64,000 bases of DNA from Turnera subulata (lineage: Eukaryota > Streptophyta > Magnoliopsida > Malpighiales > Passifloraceae). This document shows positions 44,228 through 57,433 of this stretch, piece by piece. Location of the stretch: assembly GCA_028386065.3 (NCBI GenBank), contig JAKUCV010001087.1, forward strand, positions 53,024-117,023, in the 5' to 3' direction. The notes under the pieces are model-generated. The model saw only the letters and a list, made by a program, of their open reading frames with translations. It did no database searches and had not been told where the DNA came from. Both the position numbers and the translations under genes were made by a program. Position 1 is the first letter of the stretch. Every line of letters starts with the position of its first letter.

Positions 44228-45230
44228 TGTTTGATGGTTGCTTTTCCCAGTTTTTTCACGAGTTTATATGAATGTTTCATTGTTCTCTCTTCTGATATTT
44301 TTTTTCAAGCTAAGAGGATTCTGTTTCTGTTGAGACGTTGCAGGTATTGGTGAAATGGACAATGAAACGTTATCTAATTTTCTACTCTTTCTCCTTTGTC
44401 CAAATACGGTCTTGGTGTTTCTCATCAAAGAATTATTGGTTCTACTCTGTGGCCGTTAATCTGCTGTTTTCACCTGTATGATTGTTTCTTTAAGCAACTA
44501 CCATCTATGATGTTAAACTAAACTAGACACTAGACAGGTATCTTGAACTTAAAGAACCCTTCTTTTGCAATAAAAGTATGAGTTATATCCGTTGGTTAGT
44601 CCCAGTTTATCCATACGTTATCAATTAAAAATGGGAATTTAGTCATTGATAAGTATTTTCATATGTGGCGAATAACTTAAAAAACATTATTTATATATTT
44701 ATCTGGTGTCGGATTTCCTTCTATTCCTTTTCAGGTTTGCGCTTTAGACCAATAAAGATAGAGACGGGTATGTTGGGTTCAGAAAATTTGGAACCGAAGC
44801 AACGTTTGGTTGGTGATGGCGATGCGGTGATTTTTTTCTCTTTTTTTGAATTTTGGGTGAAACAATTGGTGAACACGTTTGTACTTTAAGCTATTACATT
44901 GATTGGAGGAGGTTTCATTGTATACGTTTTGTTTTATCAAATTAAGTTTGGGAGAGATGTGAGTCCAAAGATCAACGTATCGCCATTGTCGTTGAGAAAA
45001 GCAATTTATGGTAATGGAATTATTCGTGAGAGCAACACTGGCTGCTACTGCTTGCTCATTCGGTTTAGCAATTTGTCTTTTCTTTAGTTGTGGAGGGAAT
45101 TCAGACAAATAAATTTGGACCGATGCCCATTGCTCTTTAACTTTGAAATTTTTTGTATTTGGTTACATTTCATCTTACTCTTTACCACGTTTACTCATAT
45201 TTTAGTTTTTTTTACCGGATTCCGACAAGA
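44228..45230. other. Intergenic
   Basis: Promoter of the minus-strand gene and AT-rich DNA; nothing else recognised. Confidence 0.4.
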
Positions 45231-45399
45231 TTTGATGATATAGCAACTTTTCTAGTACCATATCAATAAAATGGGGCTAATTTGTCAAACCGAACTATGT
45301 AATCCAAATTCGTCCCACCTGACCTTGTTAGTCCAATTGGTTGACAAATTGGCCGCACTTTACTGATGTGGCATCAGAAAAAGTTGTTACATCATCAAA
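45231..45399. mobile_element. Foldback / MITE-like element
   Basis: About 169 bp whose ends are inverted repeats of roughly 23 bp (TTTGATGATATAGCAACTTTT versus the complement of AAGTTGTTACATCATCAAA). Inner arms also pair (GGCTAATTTGTCAAACC with GGTTGACAAATTGGCC), so most of the element can fold on itself. No target duplication was resolved. Confidence 0.55.
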
Positions 45400-48300
45400 T
45401 ATCAATAAAAAATAATAAAATAAAAAATATAGTGAATCTAAGGATGAAAACCAACCAAATTACCACATGGTGAAATTTCGAAAATAAGGGACACCAAGGC
45501 CATGGAACAAGGCATAGTGACTAGTCAAATGAATTTTATGTCCTTGTCCATCCCGAAATGGCAATTCATTTTGACTTGAATGCAATAAATTTTGGGGGTA
45601 ATAGGCTCGAGGCTTTTGGAGTTTGGAAATCCTGGCATGCAGTACATTACATGGACGAAGTGGAGTGCAGCAGTATTTCCCCCGTCATTTAAAAGCCAGC
45701 AGGCCCAAAACTGCCGTAGAATCTTCTTTTTTACTTTTTTTGGATTGGGAAGGATGATGACGCGAAGCCTATATGCATTCAGTTTTAGGCCAAGGCCCAG
45801 GTTCTAACCAATCCTAGTTTCTCTTTCTTTCAGCCCATACTTGGCCCAAATTTGTAACTATCGCATTACCAAACGAAAAAGTAGTATGAAAAATTCTCAG
45901 ACATGTCAAAAACAGATAAAACGGGCATGCACAAGAATATTTTATATGGTTTGTGTGAATCTATCTCAAATTCAAGAATCTGGAGTGTTAGGCCGCCAAA
46001 GAAAAATTTATTTTCCTTTGCGATAAATAGAAAGACTTGATTCCACTACTGTGTTGTTTATATATCACCTGATTTTTCTACAAAATCGACTTATTTTATT
46101 CAAGCATCGCATGGAAAGAAAAAATAAAACAATAAAAAAACATGTCGAAAAGCGTCCAGTTTTATTTCGCGGTAATTGGAAAGCAATGAAGGCCAAATGG
46201 CCAATGACAACTATATGCATAGATAGAATCATGAACTATCCCCTCATGTAAATATCTCTGGTTTGTTCAAGGAGCTAATCATAGCACGAGACCGCCATAT
46301 CTGTGAAAAGAAGAAAATATGCAAATCCAGTCACACTTTACATTTACACGACATGACATTATAGATAACAACATTATGCAATGCACTTTAAGAATGCGAC
46401 AATAATAATGATACACAACTTTTTATCACACACTCGCAACAAGAATGCCTATACGTGTGCTTCTATTTTTGCCGCTGTTTTTTTTTTTTCTTCTTCTAAA
46501 TATTAGTGATTTGGTGTACATGCATAGCCATCCCCTGTCTCTTCCTTTTCTCCACGGATGCATGCATCTCTCGTAATCAAATCGGCCAAACCTATCCATA
46601 AAATCCAATCGTCCTGAGAAAACGCTGAAACAAAGTTGGAGAATCACCCGATTATAATCATCTATTAAATTCATAATAAAACACACAAAAAGGTACTTTA
46701 GCATTGTCTATAAGCCAAAAACGAAATAAATCATTGTTTTTGGCTTTTTGCTTATCGCATATCTTTCGATCTGCGCATAAAAAAACATTTTTAAAAACAG
46801 AGAAGATATTTTCCTTGTGAATACGTAGTATCTAGCAAGACCCGGACACTTCAAGATACGAATGATAAGTGGTAGGAACAAGTTTTTGGTGTTGTATTAT
46901 TATTACACACCGACGCTTTGAAACCAGAAAGGCACCACCTGGCTCACGCGTTTTATTACATCCTCGTATAATCGCGCCGCGTCAGATACAGCTTTAGCAT
47001 TTTATTATTATTTTATTTTTTGTGGGGGGTTACTGAAATTGAAACTCTTGGCTCTTTCCGTCATAAAAATAATAAGAAACTGAAGCTCGTCTTGGCCCTT
47101 CCCGTCGTAAAAAAATTATTTGCCTCGTAACTGTCGGATCTTTCACATTTTTTATTCCTCAAGTACCAAACCATTTTATTACTCCTAGTTATTACTACAA
47201 AATAAATACTACTTAAAGGGTACAAAGTACAAACCGTGATTAATTATAAAATAATTAGAGATGAAGTCACCATATCATTGAGACAACATGGAGGGAAGGA
47301 AGGAAGACTTATATGGGAATCCGCCCATTGCGATTTAAAAATTATACTCACCGCGACTGTTGGATGCTTTGTTTAGTCATTGACACGACTGAATTCCGAC
47401 ACTTGTCGGGTGTTGCACAATTCATTAGAAAAACTAAACATTATTATTACGCCATTACGGTGTGGGTGTGTCTAAAAGGGGCTACAAAAATCCAGCTAAG
47501 TATCTTAGATCCCAAACTATTGAGATATACTCATACTATAATTTTATGGTTTACGAGTTTATGCCGAGGCTAAGCCTGTTCTGGTCTGGCCTTATAGTTA
47601 CTGTTCTATGCTTTCATTTATGAGTTGAAGTTTGGCAAGCCATCAACAACAACAAGACTAGAAGTAGTTGAGAAAGAAAAAAAATCCCAATAAATACTAG
47701 TCGTAGTTGTTTGCTTATAATCGTCAATAAATTTTTTTAAAAATGTTGTGGCATCATCGTGGATGTAATTACTAGTATTTTTATTGGGCTGACAGTAACA
47801 AATTAACAATACGATCGATGAGTTGTTAATAGCCGCTATTGCTCTCCAAATTGAAAAATCCACAGTCAGTTAATGGACATGCAATAAATGTTTTAAAGGT
47901 CAAGAAGGGAAGGTAATAAATGAAATACCCCATATGTTTGAAAAAAAAAATTAACCCTCCACAATAAATTCTATACCCACAAATACAATCCTACAAACAT
48001 TCTGTCATGTGACGAATTAAAGCCCAATAAGATAGTAGTAGATTGGTAGGAGAAATTTTATTAGCCGATTATGGTTAAATTGAAGCCTACCCACATAATA
48101 CTGCGGCTTAATAAAAGACACGGGAGAAACATAAAAAAGTGAGTTGTGATCTGGACGTTAAAAGGATCAATCATTACAGCCCACAGATTTATTGGTGGAC
48201 ACAGGCCAGCAAACAGGCAAAAAAAGAAGAAATAAAGAAATGGAACCATGGGCCACAGGATGTCTCCATAAGAAGTCGAGAAGAGGAGAAAAAACAGAAC

Positions 48301-48572
48301 CCAAAAGCCACATTCCTATCAGTTTTAAAATAGGAAATCCGAAAAACTGAAAAACAATAAAACGATAATTCTTACAGCTCAAGGCAATCAGGAGTCAGGA
48401 CAGAGAGGAAGAGGGAGGCAAAAAGCTCCCAAAAAAAGAACCTAAAATCTCCTATAAAAAGAAATCCTACCCCTCCACCACGCGAGTGACTAGCAATCTA
48501 CAAAATTAAACCACCAAAAAAATCACCGCCCTTTTTTCCAGAAACCCTCAATATCCTCTTTTTCTCCATTGC
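45400..48572. other. Long intergenic region
   Basis: About 3.2 kb, AT-rich. Short frames have no domains. The right end (from about 48390) is the promoter and leader of the next gene. No RNA gene seen. Confidence 0.4.
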
Positions 48573-48610
48573 CTCTTCTTCTTCTTCTTCTTCTTCTTCT
48601 TCTTCTTCTT
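48573..48610 (+). repeat. (CTT)n microsatellite in a 5' leader
   Basis: About 12 CTT triplets in the untranslated leader upstream of the EEP-family gene; a CT-rich leader is common in plant genes. Confidence 0.8.
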
Positions 48611-48696
48611 CATCCTTATCTCCTCCTCTTCGCCTGTAATAACTCCCTCTCCTCGCACAAACCTTACTACTCACCATCATCCTTTGGAACCTGAAA

Positions 48697-51600
48697 ATGG
48701 TATGTCTTTTGTCGTACTTGGAATCTTTGGTTTAAGGTTTTTGTCTGAAAAGGAATGGGTGTTTTACTTTTTTTTAATGGTTATTCATGCATTCATTCGC
48801 CTTTTTTTTTGTTTTCTTTTTGAAAGCAGTTGTTTGTGGAGGCTAATAACTCGAATATTGGGCCCTTTAATTCTAAGGAGAAGGAGCCTCTTTCGAGGAG
48901 CGACTCTGGGTTGGGTGGATATTTGTCTTCGTCAATGGGGGAAGGGCCTTGCATTTCCTGCACCACCTTTAATATCCTGGCTCCCATTTATAAGCGACTC
49001 GACCAACAGGTGGGTTCCTGTTTCTTTCTGGCCTTCTGGCTTTGTTTTTCCTTGAAAAAAAAAATATTGGGTTTTCTTTCTTTTTCTTCTTTTTGTTGGT
49101 TCTTCTCCTAAAGTTTAAATTTTTTCTCTTTTTTTGGCTCCATTCATTTATCTGTTGTTGTGTTTGTGAAACAGAACCAGAAACTACGTGAAAGCGATTT
49201 CACCACAATCTGGCTGACCAGGAACCATCGGATTTTGGACTGGTTGCTTTATGAAAGGTCTTCTATTATATGCCTCCAGGTGGCTATCTCTTAGCTCTTC
49301 CTCTGTTCTTGTTTCTAATTTATTATAGATCCGACCCTGCCTATGTGTAAGGGTGAAATATTGGCTTTAAATCGATGCTGATTCACTTTTCTCTTTGGTT
49401 GAGCTTTGAAGGAATTTTGGATTGAGAACTTAGAACTTGTGAATATGTACGAGGAGAGGCTTGGTGATGCAGGATATATGATTTTCCAGCTCGGAAGAAC
49501 CAACAATCGCGGAGATGGTAAGTGGTTGGTCTTCTCTACCCACAAATTTCTCGGACAATCTACTACTTATGCTTACAAATTCATGTCGTGTCCTAGGCAT
49601 GACCTGATGGGATAGTTAATTGGCTGGCATAGTTGTGGCTGTCGAGACCAACTAATAGAATTGTTTTGTTCACTAGGCTAATGTGAATACATATCTGATT
49701 GGTCATTTGATCTGCCATGGAAAAGTGTTTTCTTTCCACTTGTTTGGTTGTTGCTTAGCTTTAATTGAATACTCAGTTACACGAATACATCACTTTTTCA
49801 CGCGCTAATTTTGCAGAAATTTGTTTACTCTCTACAGGCCTATTAACTGCTGTTCGCAGGGACCGTTGTAATGTTTTGAATTACAGGGAGCTACTGTTTA
49901 ATGACTTTGGGGACCGTGTTGCTCAGCTATTACATGTGGAATTAGATGCTTCGGTCTCACAAGGTGAAAAAGGAAACTTGCAACAAGAGTTTCTTATTGT
50001 GAACACTCATTTGTTATTCCCTCATGATTCCAGCCTATCTATAGTGAGGTTGCATCAGGTATAGAGATTGTTTCCAGTCATCATGCTTTATACCATATTT
50101 TCGGGTTCTTAGGGATGATATTAACTACCTTGAGGCATCATGTTGACATTTCTACAGGTTTACAAAATACTAGAGTATGTTGAAGCATATCAGAGAGAAA
50201 ACAGACTTGAACACATGCCTATCATTCTCTGTGGGTAAGTTTCTTCTCTTTCCTTAAGTTTTTTTTTTTTTCCCATAATTTGGTACGATAGGAAAACTCA
50301 TTCCTAAATCTTCTCTTTCTACATCTGCAGTGATTGGAATGGAAGCAAGCGTGGACATGTTTACAAATTTCTGAGATCCCAGGGGTTTGTATCTTCTTAT
50401 GATATTGCCCATCAGTATACTGACAGCGATGCAGATGCTCACAAGGTCAGTTGCCTGGTTTCTGATGTAAATACTTCTTGATCACTTGATCTTCATCATG
50501 TTGAAATACATGTTTCTTACATTTTTTTTTACTTCCTGCAGTGGGTCAGCCATCGAAATCATAGGGGTAACATCTGTGGTGTTGATTTTATTTGGCTTTG
50601 CAATCCAAATAAATTGAGGAAACCATTGAAAACTAGCTGGGCTGAGGCAGTGTTTGGAATAATAAAGGTGTGTAGATTTTTTTCGTATCTTCAGTACTTT
50701 TCCGTTCTAGTTTTTTACCATTCCTGTTTGGCTGCAACAATTGATCTTCTTGCTATTCAACGTTAACATCTTGTATTGTGCCCACATACAAATATTGAGC
50801 CAAGTTCATTATGAGTTCTGTCTAGGTTCTTCAGAATATTTGTGCTTGATATTGTTTGGGGTGCTCCGTATAAGGCCTTTGATCGCATCTTTTGTCTATT
50901 TATTGAGTATATGCATTTCCTAGCTTGCTATGTGTGGACATAGGAAGTTTTGAGTGGTGAAAATGCATTTTCCCTTGTCTGCTTTTCCATCATTTGATTT
51001 ATTCACATTGTTGGGCTTCAATTTTGTAGTAAGCTAAGTTAAAGATTGCAGAAATGCCTAAGTAATCAAAAATATTATACCCGATTTAATCTCATTTTAA
51101 TGAAGGAAAGAAAAATTAATACCTGATCTTGTCATTCTTTCTTGGTTTCAGTCTCAACTCCAAAAGACTTCGTTGGTTGAAAATGATGCGTTTGCCTTTT
51201 TAAAGGCCGACAACCATGGTGATTTCATAACATATTCAACTTTTTGTGATGCACTCCGCCAGGTACGCTTGCAAGGGCTTTCTTTTATTTTCCTTTAATT
51301 TATCTGAATTACATTGGTTTGCTTACGCACTCAAGTACAAAGAGAGATTCACAGTTCCCTGTTGTTTGCTCAGGTTAATTTGATAGGTTTGCCTTGTGGA
51401 CTTAGTTTCCAGGAGACAAAAGATCTATGGATCCAAGCAGACACTGATGGAAATGGTGTTGTTGATTATGAAGAATTTGAGGTGCGGTCAATGCATTCCT
51501 ATTATGTGAATACTGTCTGAAAATTTAAGTGGTTGCCTAGTAAATGACACAGTCCTAATCTGTTACAAAATTATATTCATATTAACGGATCACCCTGCAT

Positions 51601-52046
51601 GTAAAACAAGTTTTAAAGACTCCTCCATAGAAGAGAGGAATCTGGCAATTTTGTGGATGAAATGTTAAAATGCAGGCCTATATGAGATTTTGAAAATTCT
51701 AAGAATCTAAATCTTTCAGCTCATTTTTTTCAATCTGATGTTGAATTAGAATATGCATCATTCCAGTGTTTTATGTTGTCAAGTAACTTAAATTATAAGG
51801 TGCTATGTCTTGCAGAAGATTTGTAATTCATTATGTTCAGAGCTAAGAGTAGAATGCAACGAGAAAGAGGACTATGAACAAGACTCAAAGGAAGATGCTA
51901 TTGGTTTCTCGGTAAAGAATGCGTTTCTCTACCCGCGCGAAGCAGAGAAGGGAATGTGGCCGGAAAATTACTCGCTCTCAGATCATGCTCGACTGACTGT
52001 TGTGTTCTCACCAGTAAGATTGCGGTGCTTGAATCGGGGCTTCTGA
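48697..52046 (+). CDS. EEP-family phosphatase/nuclease with EF-hand (CCR4-like)
   Basis: Eleven exons by splice logic: 48697-48699, 48830-49009, 49175-49279, 49412-49517, 49838-50058, 50158-50234, 50331-50445, 50542-50667, 51152-51262, 51374-51481, 51816-52046; 460 aa. The endonuclease/exonuclease/phosphatase fold is shown by TTFNILAPIYKR near residue 46, the VNTHLLFPHD block, the catalytic GDWN at 231-234, VDFIW, and SDH at 439-441. A canonical EF-hand loop DTDGNGVVDYEE (371-382) lies between the last two, i.e. within the catalytic domain. This matches the plant 'calcium-binding EEP' type (Arabidopsis At5g54130 as I recall). The start is inferred: the only ATG in phase is the last codon of exon 1, directly before a GTATGT donor. 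Confidence 0.85.
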
Positions 52047-53000
52047 AGCGATGGCACGCCGTGTACATATTTAAGCTGCCTAAGAAATGATGGATAAATG
52101 TAGAAATATGAAGTCGGTAGGGTGGAATACAATTGCTCATAGAATTGTAATTTGGGTGTGTATAATTTTCTAGGTAGTAGGTAGTTTTGGTTTAGGGTCA
52201 GCCAATTTCGCATTGAGCTGGAATGAAATCAAAAGCATTTTTTCCTGGTGCTAGTAAAAAGTGTTATGTATTACTTGGTTTCTGCTGTTTACTCCTTTCC
52301 TGCGACACAAAATGATAAAAAGAGCCAAGCGCAACTTTTTCATTTTAGTTCCATTTTTTTGAAGACCAAGCTAATCGAAGGCCCATATTATGGTTCTAGG
52401 ATCGGACCGTGGATTGTTTTCTGTAACCATCACCGCCCGTAATGCATTTGGGCCAAGAGTAATTATAAACCCAACCATCGGTAGTCGTATAAACCCAATT
52501 GTCAGGTTAGGCCTAAGAATTTGGGCCTTAAGTGTGTACGTTTATACTCGGAACATACTTTAGTTGGTATCTGTTGCAGCCGAGTGTGTTCTAATTTGAC
52601 GGTTTAATGGAATCTACATGGCCTTATTATGTTTGTATGGTGAGGAAGGGAGCGAACATTCTAGAATACGGTAAATACATGAATATTCGAGATGGTTATG
52701 GCAGGTTAGTGGGCCCAAATAACGTGAGGACCAAGCGTGTTTTAACCGCAACAGTTCCCAGTTTTAAAACCGTTTTCAAACAGAAAGAAAGACAGGGAGA
52801 TGAAGACATTGTAATAACTAAACAAAGCGCGGGGGTCCTGAAGTGGTAGGGTCCACTTTACTATTTTATCCAATAAAGCGGAAACCCCTTGACTACGTAG
52901 TGACTTTTTCAGATTCTTTATCCTCCACCATGTCAATAGCTTCCCCAACTATGCCATTGAACAGTGGAGATTCTTTTTCATATGTGTGTGTCTATGCCCC
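52047..53000. other. Intergenic, NAC1 promoter
   Basis: 3' UTR of the EEP gene and about 800 bp of upstream DNA; frames on both strands lack domains. Confidence 0.4.
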
Positions 53001-53002
53001 TT

Positions 53003-53008
53003 TATATA
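53003..53008 (+). promoter_or_regulatory. TATA box of the first NAC gene
   Basis: TATATA 67 bp before the first ATG (53075), implying a leader of about 40 nt and supporting that ATG as the start. Confidence 0.45.
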
Positions 53009-53074
53009 GTGCTTCTTGATCAAACAAAAGAACTCATATTACTCTCTTGTAACACAACAACCTAATCCTTTCAA

Positions 53075-55754
53075 ATGAGATCCCCGGGTAGGCCTGTTTT
53101 AGGAAGAGGAATGAGGGCCAGGTTCTCTTCCACTGGTATAAGCCCTGAAAACATTTCATTTCTGTTTTTTTTTTTTAACTGTTCTTTTATAATGATTTTA
53201 GCCTCTGCTTTGTTCATGAATGTTTGTCTTTTTTTTTTTTTTTGTTTTTCTGGGTACTAGTGCAATCAATTCTGATGTTTGGATGTAATCTGCTGATGGT
53301 GGGATGGAGGTTTCACCCGACTGATGAAGAACTGATCACTTATTATTTGAAGCCCAAGTCCCTCGGCGAATACGAGGGCGATGACGAGGTTATTGGCGAG
53401 CTTGATCTCTGCAAATTCGAACCTTGGGATCTACCCAGTAATCATCCAAACCCAACCATGCATTTCTCTCTTCTTCTTTTTTTTTTGGTGCTTTTTTGTT
53501 GTTATTCAACTGTTGAATTGAACTGATTGATCCGTGTGATTGCAGAGCTGTCGAAGTTGGACCCCGATGATGATAAAGTGTGGTACTTTCTATGCCCGCG
53601 TAATTTCTACAGGAATAGTCGTCGGGCTAAGAGGAGGACAAAGGCCGGATTTTGGAAACCCACCGGCAAGAACCTCTCAATCAAGGCTAAGCGTACCAAG
53701 ACTGAGATTGGTACTAAGAAGACCCTGGTCTTCTATGAGAAAGCCACCCCTAGAGCTCTCAGGACTGGATGGATCATACATGAGTATGAATACACCCCGG
53801 AACCAAACATCTCTGTTCAGGTAAATACAAACCAAAACCTTGTTTTCTATTGTGTTTGAACTTTGGAGGATCAAATAACTAATGTGCTGGTAATCTTACT
53901 TTGGTTTTATTTTTTTCCATTGCATGTCTAAGTATTGTGAAATTACCATGTGGATTGTGATATTTATCTCTGCATTGATTGAGTTGGTCAATTGTGTGAA
54001 CGGGGAAAATATAGCCATGACCTTGTTCTGTGAGTTTGGTTTTGGTTTGCAGTGATATTGAAGTGCTGTTCTTGAATATAGAGGAAAGCATTTGTCAGTT
54101 TATGAACTGAATCCTTACTTTGTTTCAATATTTGGTGCAGGGAGAATTTGTTCTCATTAAATTGAAGAATAAGGATGGTGAGAAGGGTGACAGTAGTGAT
54201 CAAAGCCACCATATGGCTTCTGATCTCGAAGATCACACCACTTCTTATGTTGAAAATCAAGATCCTTACTTTCAACAGAATTTCCATCAAGATACTTACG
54301 GTATTGGTGAGCCAAGCCGCGAGATTTCTACCAACAATCAAGATCAAAGTTTGAATGAATCTACAGTCACTTCGGCCAGTAACCAAATTCAAGTGAGCCA
54401 CTATTTGGCTCCTGATTTTGGCTATACATCTTCAAATGAGCTGGTTGCCACATCAACTAATGAAAGTTGTCTACCGGCTTCTGATTTTGAAAATCAAAAA
54501 TCTACATTTGAGTTTGGAGGTGACTGGGTTCCTTTCGTGGATACACCTGCTGATGTTAGAAATCAGTCACTCTATGACAACAGTGATTTAAGTTGTCTGA
54601 CGGCTTCATTAGCTGAAACTCAAAACAATACTAGTGATATATCAGCCTCTGGAAAAGGTAAGTGTGGTACTTCCATGGCCTTGCCTTTGGATTTTGGGAA
54701 ACAAAATCCGCTGATGAGTTATGATATACCAACTCCGTATGATAGTTCATTACCTTATCCATCAGAATTTGAGTTTGGAGGTAAATGGATTCCTTCCGTG
54801 GATACACCTCCTGATATTAGAGATCAGTCACCCTATGACAAAAGTGATCATTCAATATCTCAAACTCAAAACAGCATTAGTGATATATCAGCCTCCGGAA
54901 AAGGTCAATGTGGTACTTCCGTGGCCTTGTCTTCAGATTTTGGGAAACAAAATCCATTGATGAGTTCTGATATACCAATCCTACATGATACTCCATTAAC
55001 TTATTCTTCAAAAAGTCCATTAGCTTATCCATCAACAACTTCATTAACTTATCCATCAGAAAGTCTATTAGCTTATCCATCAGAAAGTTCATTAGCGTAT
55101 CCATCAGAAACTATGGTACCAGAGGGAGCGGCCATGTTTCCAAAGGTAAGAATATCTTTTAACTTGAGGATTATTTTAATTTTCTCTTGTGTAAGGCACT
55201 AATATCCCAGACTATTCTAACCTATGTTATTAACCATTCCTGCAGCTATCTGCTCCATCATTGGCGGAGCTTACTGGAGATGACATGGATCTATCTTCTT
55301 ATTTTGAAAATCACTCACCATATGACAACAGCGTATTTAGTTGTCTGAGGGATTCTGATTCTGAATATCAGTCACCCTGCAATCATGGTGAATCTCGTAG
55401 TTTAGCGGCTACGGATGCCGATAATCAAAATAACGAGAAGAATTCTAGTATATCAGCCTCTCAATCCCTGGCAGCAACACCTGTCGAACATCAAATTCCA
55501 CTCATGTCTTATTGGAGTTCTCTGATGGCGTCATTATCAGAAAATAACATGGAAAATGAAATGTCGCAGCAAGGGATTATCTTACCAGAGGTGAGAAGCA
55601 CATTCCATAAGGATGTTTTCTGAATTTGTTTTCAAGTGCATCGTAGCAAGTCCTAATATCTACTATGTTTCTGCAGGAACAATCTCAACTTTTGGCGGAA
55701 TATGACGCATTCTTTGAGCTACAGAAGAGTCTCAATTCCAATGCAGGTATGTAA
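53075..55754 (+). CDS. NAC transcription factor 1 with repetitive C-terminus
   Basis: Exons: 53075-53135, 53261-53437, 53546-53820, 54141-55145, 55246-55590, 55677-55754; about 646 aa. NAC subdomains are all present: [20 protein letters not shown] (A), [17 protein letters not shown] (B), WYFLCPR...[12 protein letters not shown] (C), [23 protein letters not shown] (D), [11 protein letters not shown] (E); it is a nuclear DNA-binding regulator. The start is uncertain: 53075 joins in frame through a phase-1 intron, while 53275 and 53296 are internal ATGs nearer the domain. The last exon could instead splice at a strong GTATGT donor (55747) to 55997. The C-terminus is Ser/Asn-rich, with two copies of an approximately 80-residue block (EFGG.W.P.VDTP.D.R.QS.YD) and 8-residue repeats. 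No membrane anchor is seen. Confidence 0.85.
54990..55109 (+). repeat. 24-bp coding repeat in NAC1 (five units)
   Basis: Five units encode an 8-residue motif close to S-S-L-A-Y-P-S-E. The homologous stretch in NAC3 (62617-62688) has three units, so copy number changed after duplication. Confidence 0.75.
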
Positions 55755-57238
55755 GCTACATGCGCTGAGGAAATGCCGGTTAAAAATGGCATTGATGCCT
55801 CCGTGTGTACTTGAGCATATCTGTTCTATCTGCCAAAGCCTTTAACTGCTGTTTTGGCACCTAGAAACAATTACTAAAAACTATGTAGTTGTAATCTCGA
55901 TAGAGATTGAGGGTAACTTATGCCCTTCATGATGAAGCTAAATATGTAAGAAAGGAGATTTTAGACAACCTGCCCTGGTTGTTTAGTTCGTACCTTCAAC
56001 TTGCAGTCTTCCAGTATTCTTCAGACTCTACAGCTGAATGCAGATACAGAAACTACTGATGGGTGTAGAAGATGGTTAGAAGCTACTCCTGTCCTAGATA
56101 TCTGACATCCTATGCATGCACTGCTGGAAAGTAGTTCTGAAGATTCTATTTGGGAAGTTCTGTGTGGTTTATGTCTGTATTTTGATGTTGAACAAGAATT
56201 GTTTATGTCTGTACGTAGTTCTATGTATGTGTACTTCCTATTGTATTATATATCTCTACCTCAAGTATGTATGAACTTGTCTATGTTATTACGCATACGT
56301 TGATATGCGGGAATGTAATGTCATCACTCATGGGAGACTCAGAGCAAGCGGCTTGTGTAGGCTCTGCAACCCTGTGTGGTTTGTTTTCTCAACAAGAAGC
56401 AGAAATGATTTTTTTTTTTTTTTTATGTTAAAAAGTAAAGGAAATGGAAGTGTTGTATTTTGGACAGTAATGAAAATTACGCGTTATTGTTTTTCTTTTC
56501 TTTTTGTTTTTGTTCCCGTTCAAATGTCACCACTTTTTCTCTTTGCTTCTCAAGTGGTCAAAATAATATTTCGTCCTCGTAAATTCGTAATGACCTCATC
56601 ATTCATCAACAACTTCTCAACGAAGTTGTTCCCGGTAGCATAAAGGGTGCAGTTTCTGCCCAAAGAGAAGAGTACCTTTGCTCTCTGTCTCTCTGCCCAA
56701 AGAGAATATCCCTTGATCCTGCACTCAAAATTATCTTGCTTTGCTCTGTCTCTCTGATTCAGCCTCTTGTTCTGTAGTAATCTTTGTTGTCTGGTAAAAA
56801 CATTTGTTCTTTGTAGGAATTAGATTTAAGACTTTCAATTGTGATTTGTTACAAGACCTAGTGGAACAAGTTACATGACCCATAATAGTGCAAAAGGAGG
56901 AGATGAAAAGCATGTGGTGATGTGAACACAAGCTCTTTTAGTAGTTTTGACTGACTTTAAGTTCTAGCAAACGGGAGCTACTCTACTTATGTTGAAAGAC
57001 TGGTAATTTCCACTTCTTGGGGTGTCGGATGATGTTTTCTACTACCACATGCACGAGTTGATGAAAAATGTAAAGCCCCATGAAACTTGGACAAGAATTT
57101 TGGTAAATTAGGCTTATGTCTATCACTTGACCTCGTTACTCGTTGGTGGTACCTTGGGCTTGCCAATAAAACCATAATATTAATATATAGGATAGAATCT
57201 TAAGTGGCATTAATCCGTATAGTCCGTCTGACGTCTAA
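55755..57238. other. NAC1 3' UTR and intergenic
   Basis: No supported gene; short frames lack domains. The alternative last NAC1 exon would end near 56060. Confidence 0.4.
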
Positions 57239-57351
57239 GTTTCTATGGTTAAAAAAGTTCTTCCACTCTTGAGGGGAGGCTTGGCTATGTGGGAAGGCTT
57301 AAAAGTTTCTATGGTTAAAAAAGTCCTATGGCTATGCGGGAAGGCTTAAAG
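57239..57351. repeat. Short imperfect tandem duplication
   Basis: The block GTTTCTATGGTTAAAAAAGT occurs at 57239 and again at 57305, each followed by GGCTATG.GGGAAGGCTTAAA. Confidence 0.7.
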
Positions 57352-57433
57352 TTTGCTAACACTATAGGGATGTAAACTTGAGATCTTCAGCTCTTCCAAA
57401 AGGAATTCAAGGAAGCAGTAGACTTTGGCAATC

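Noticed and set aside
44665..45108. Overlapping small frames on both strands
   Set aside because: No codon bias, domain or promoter evidence.
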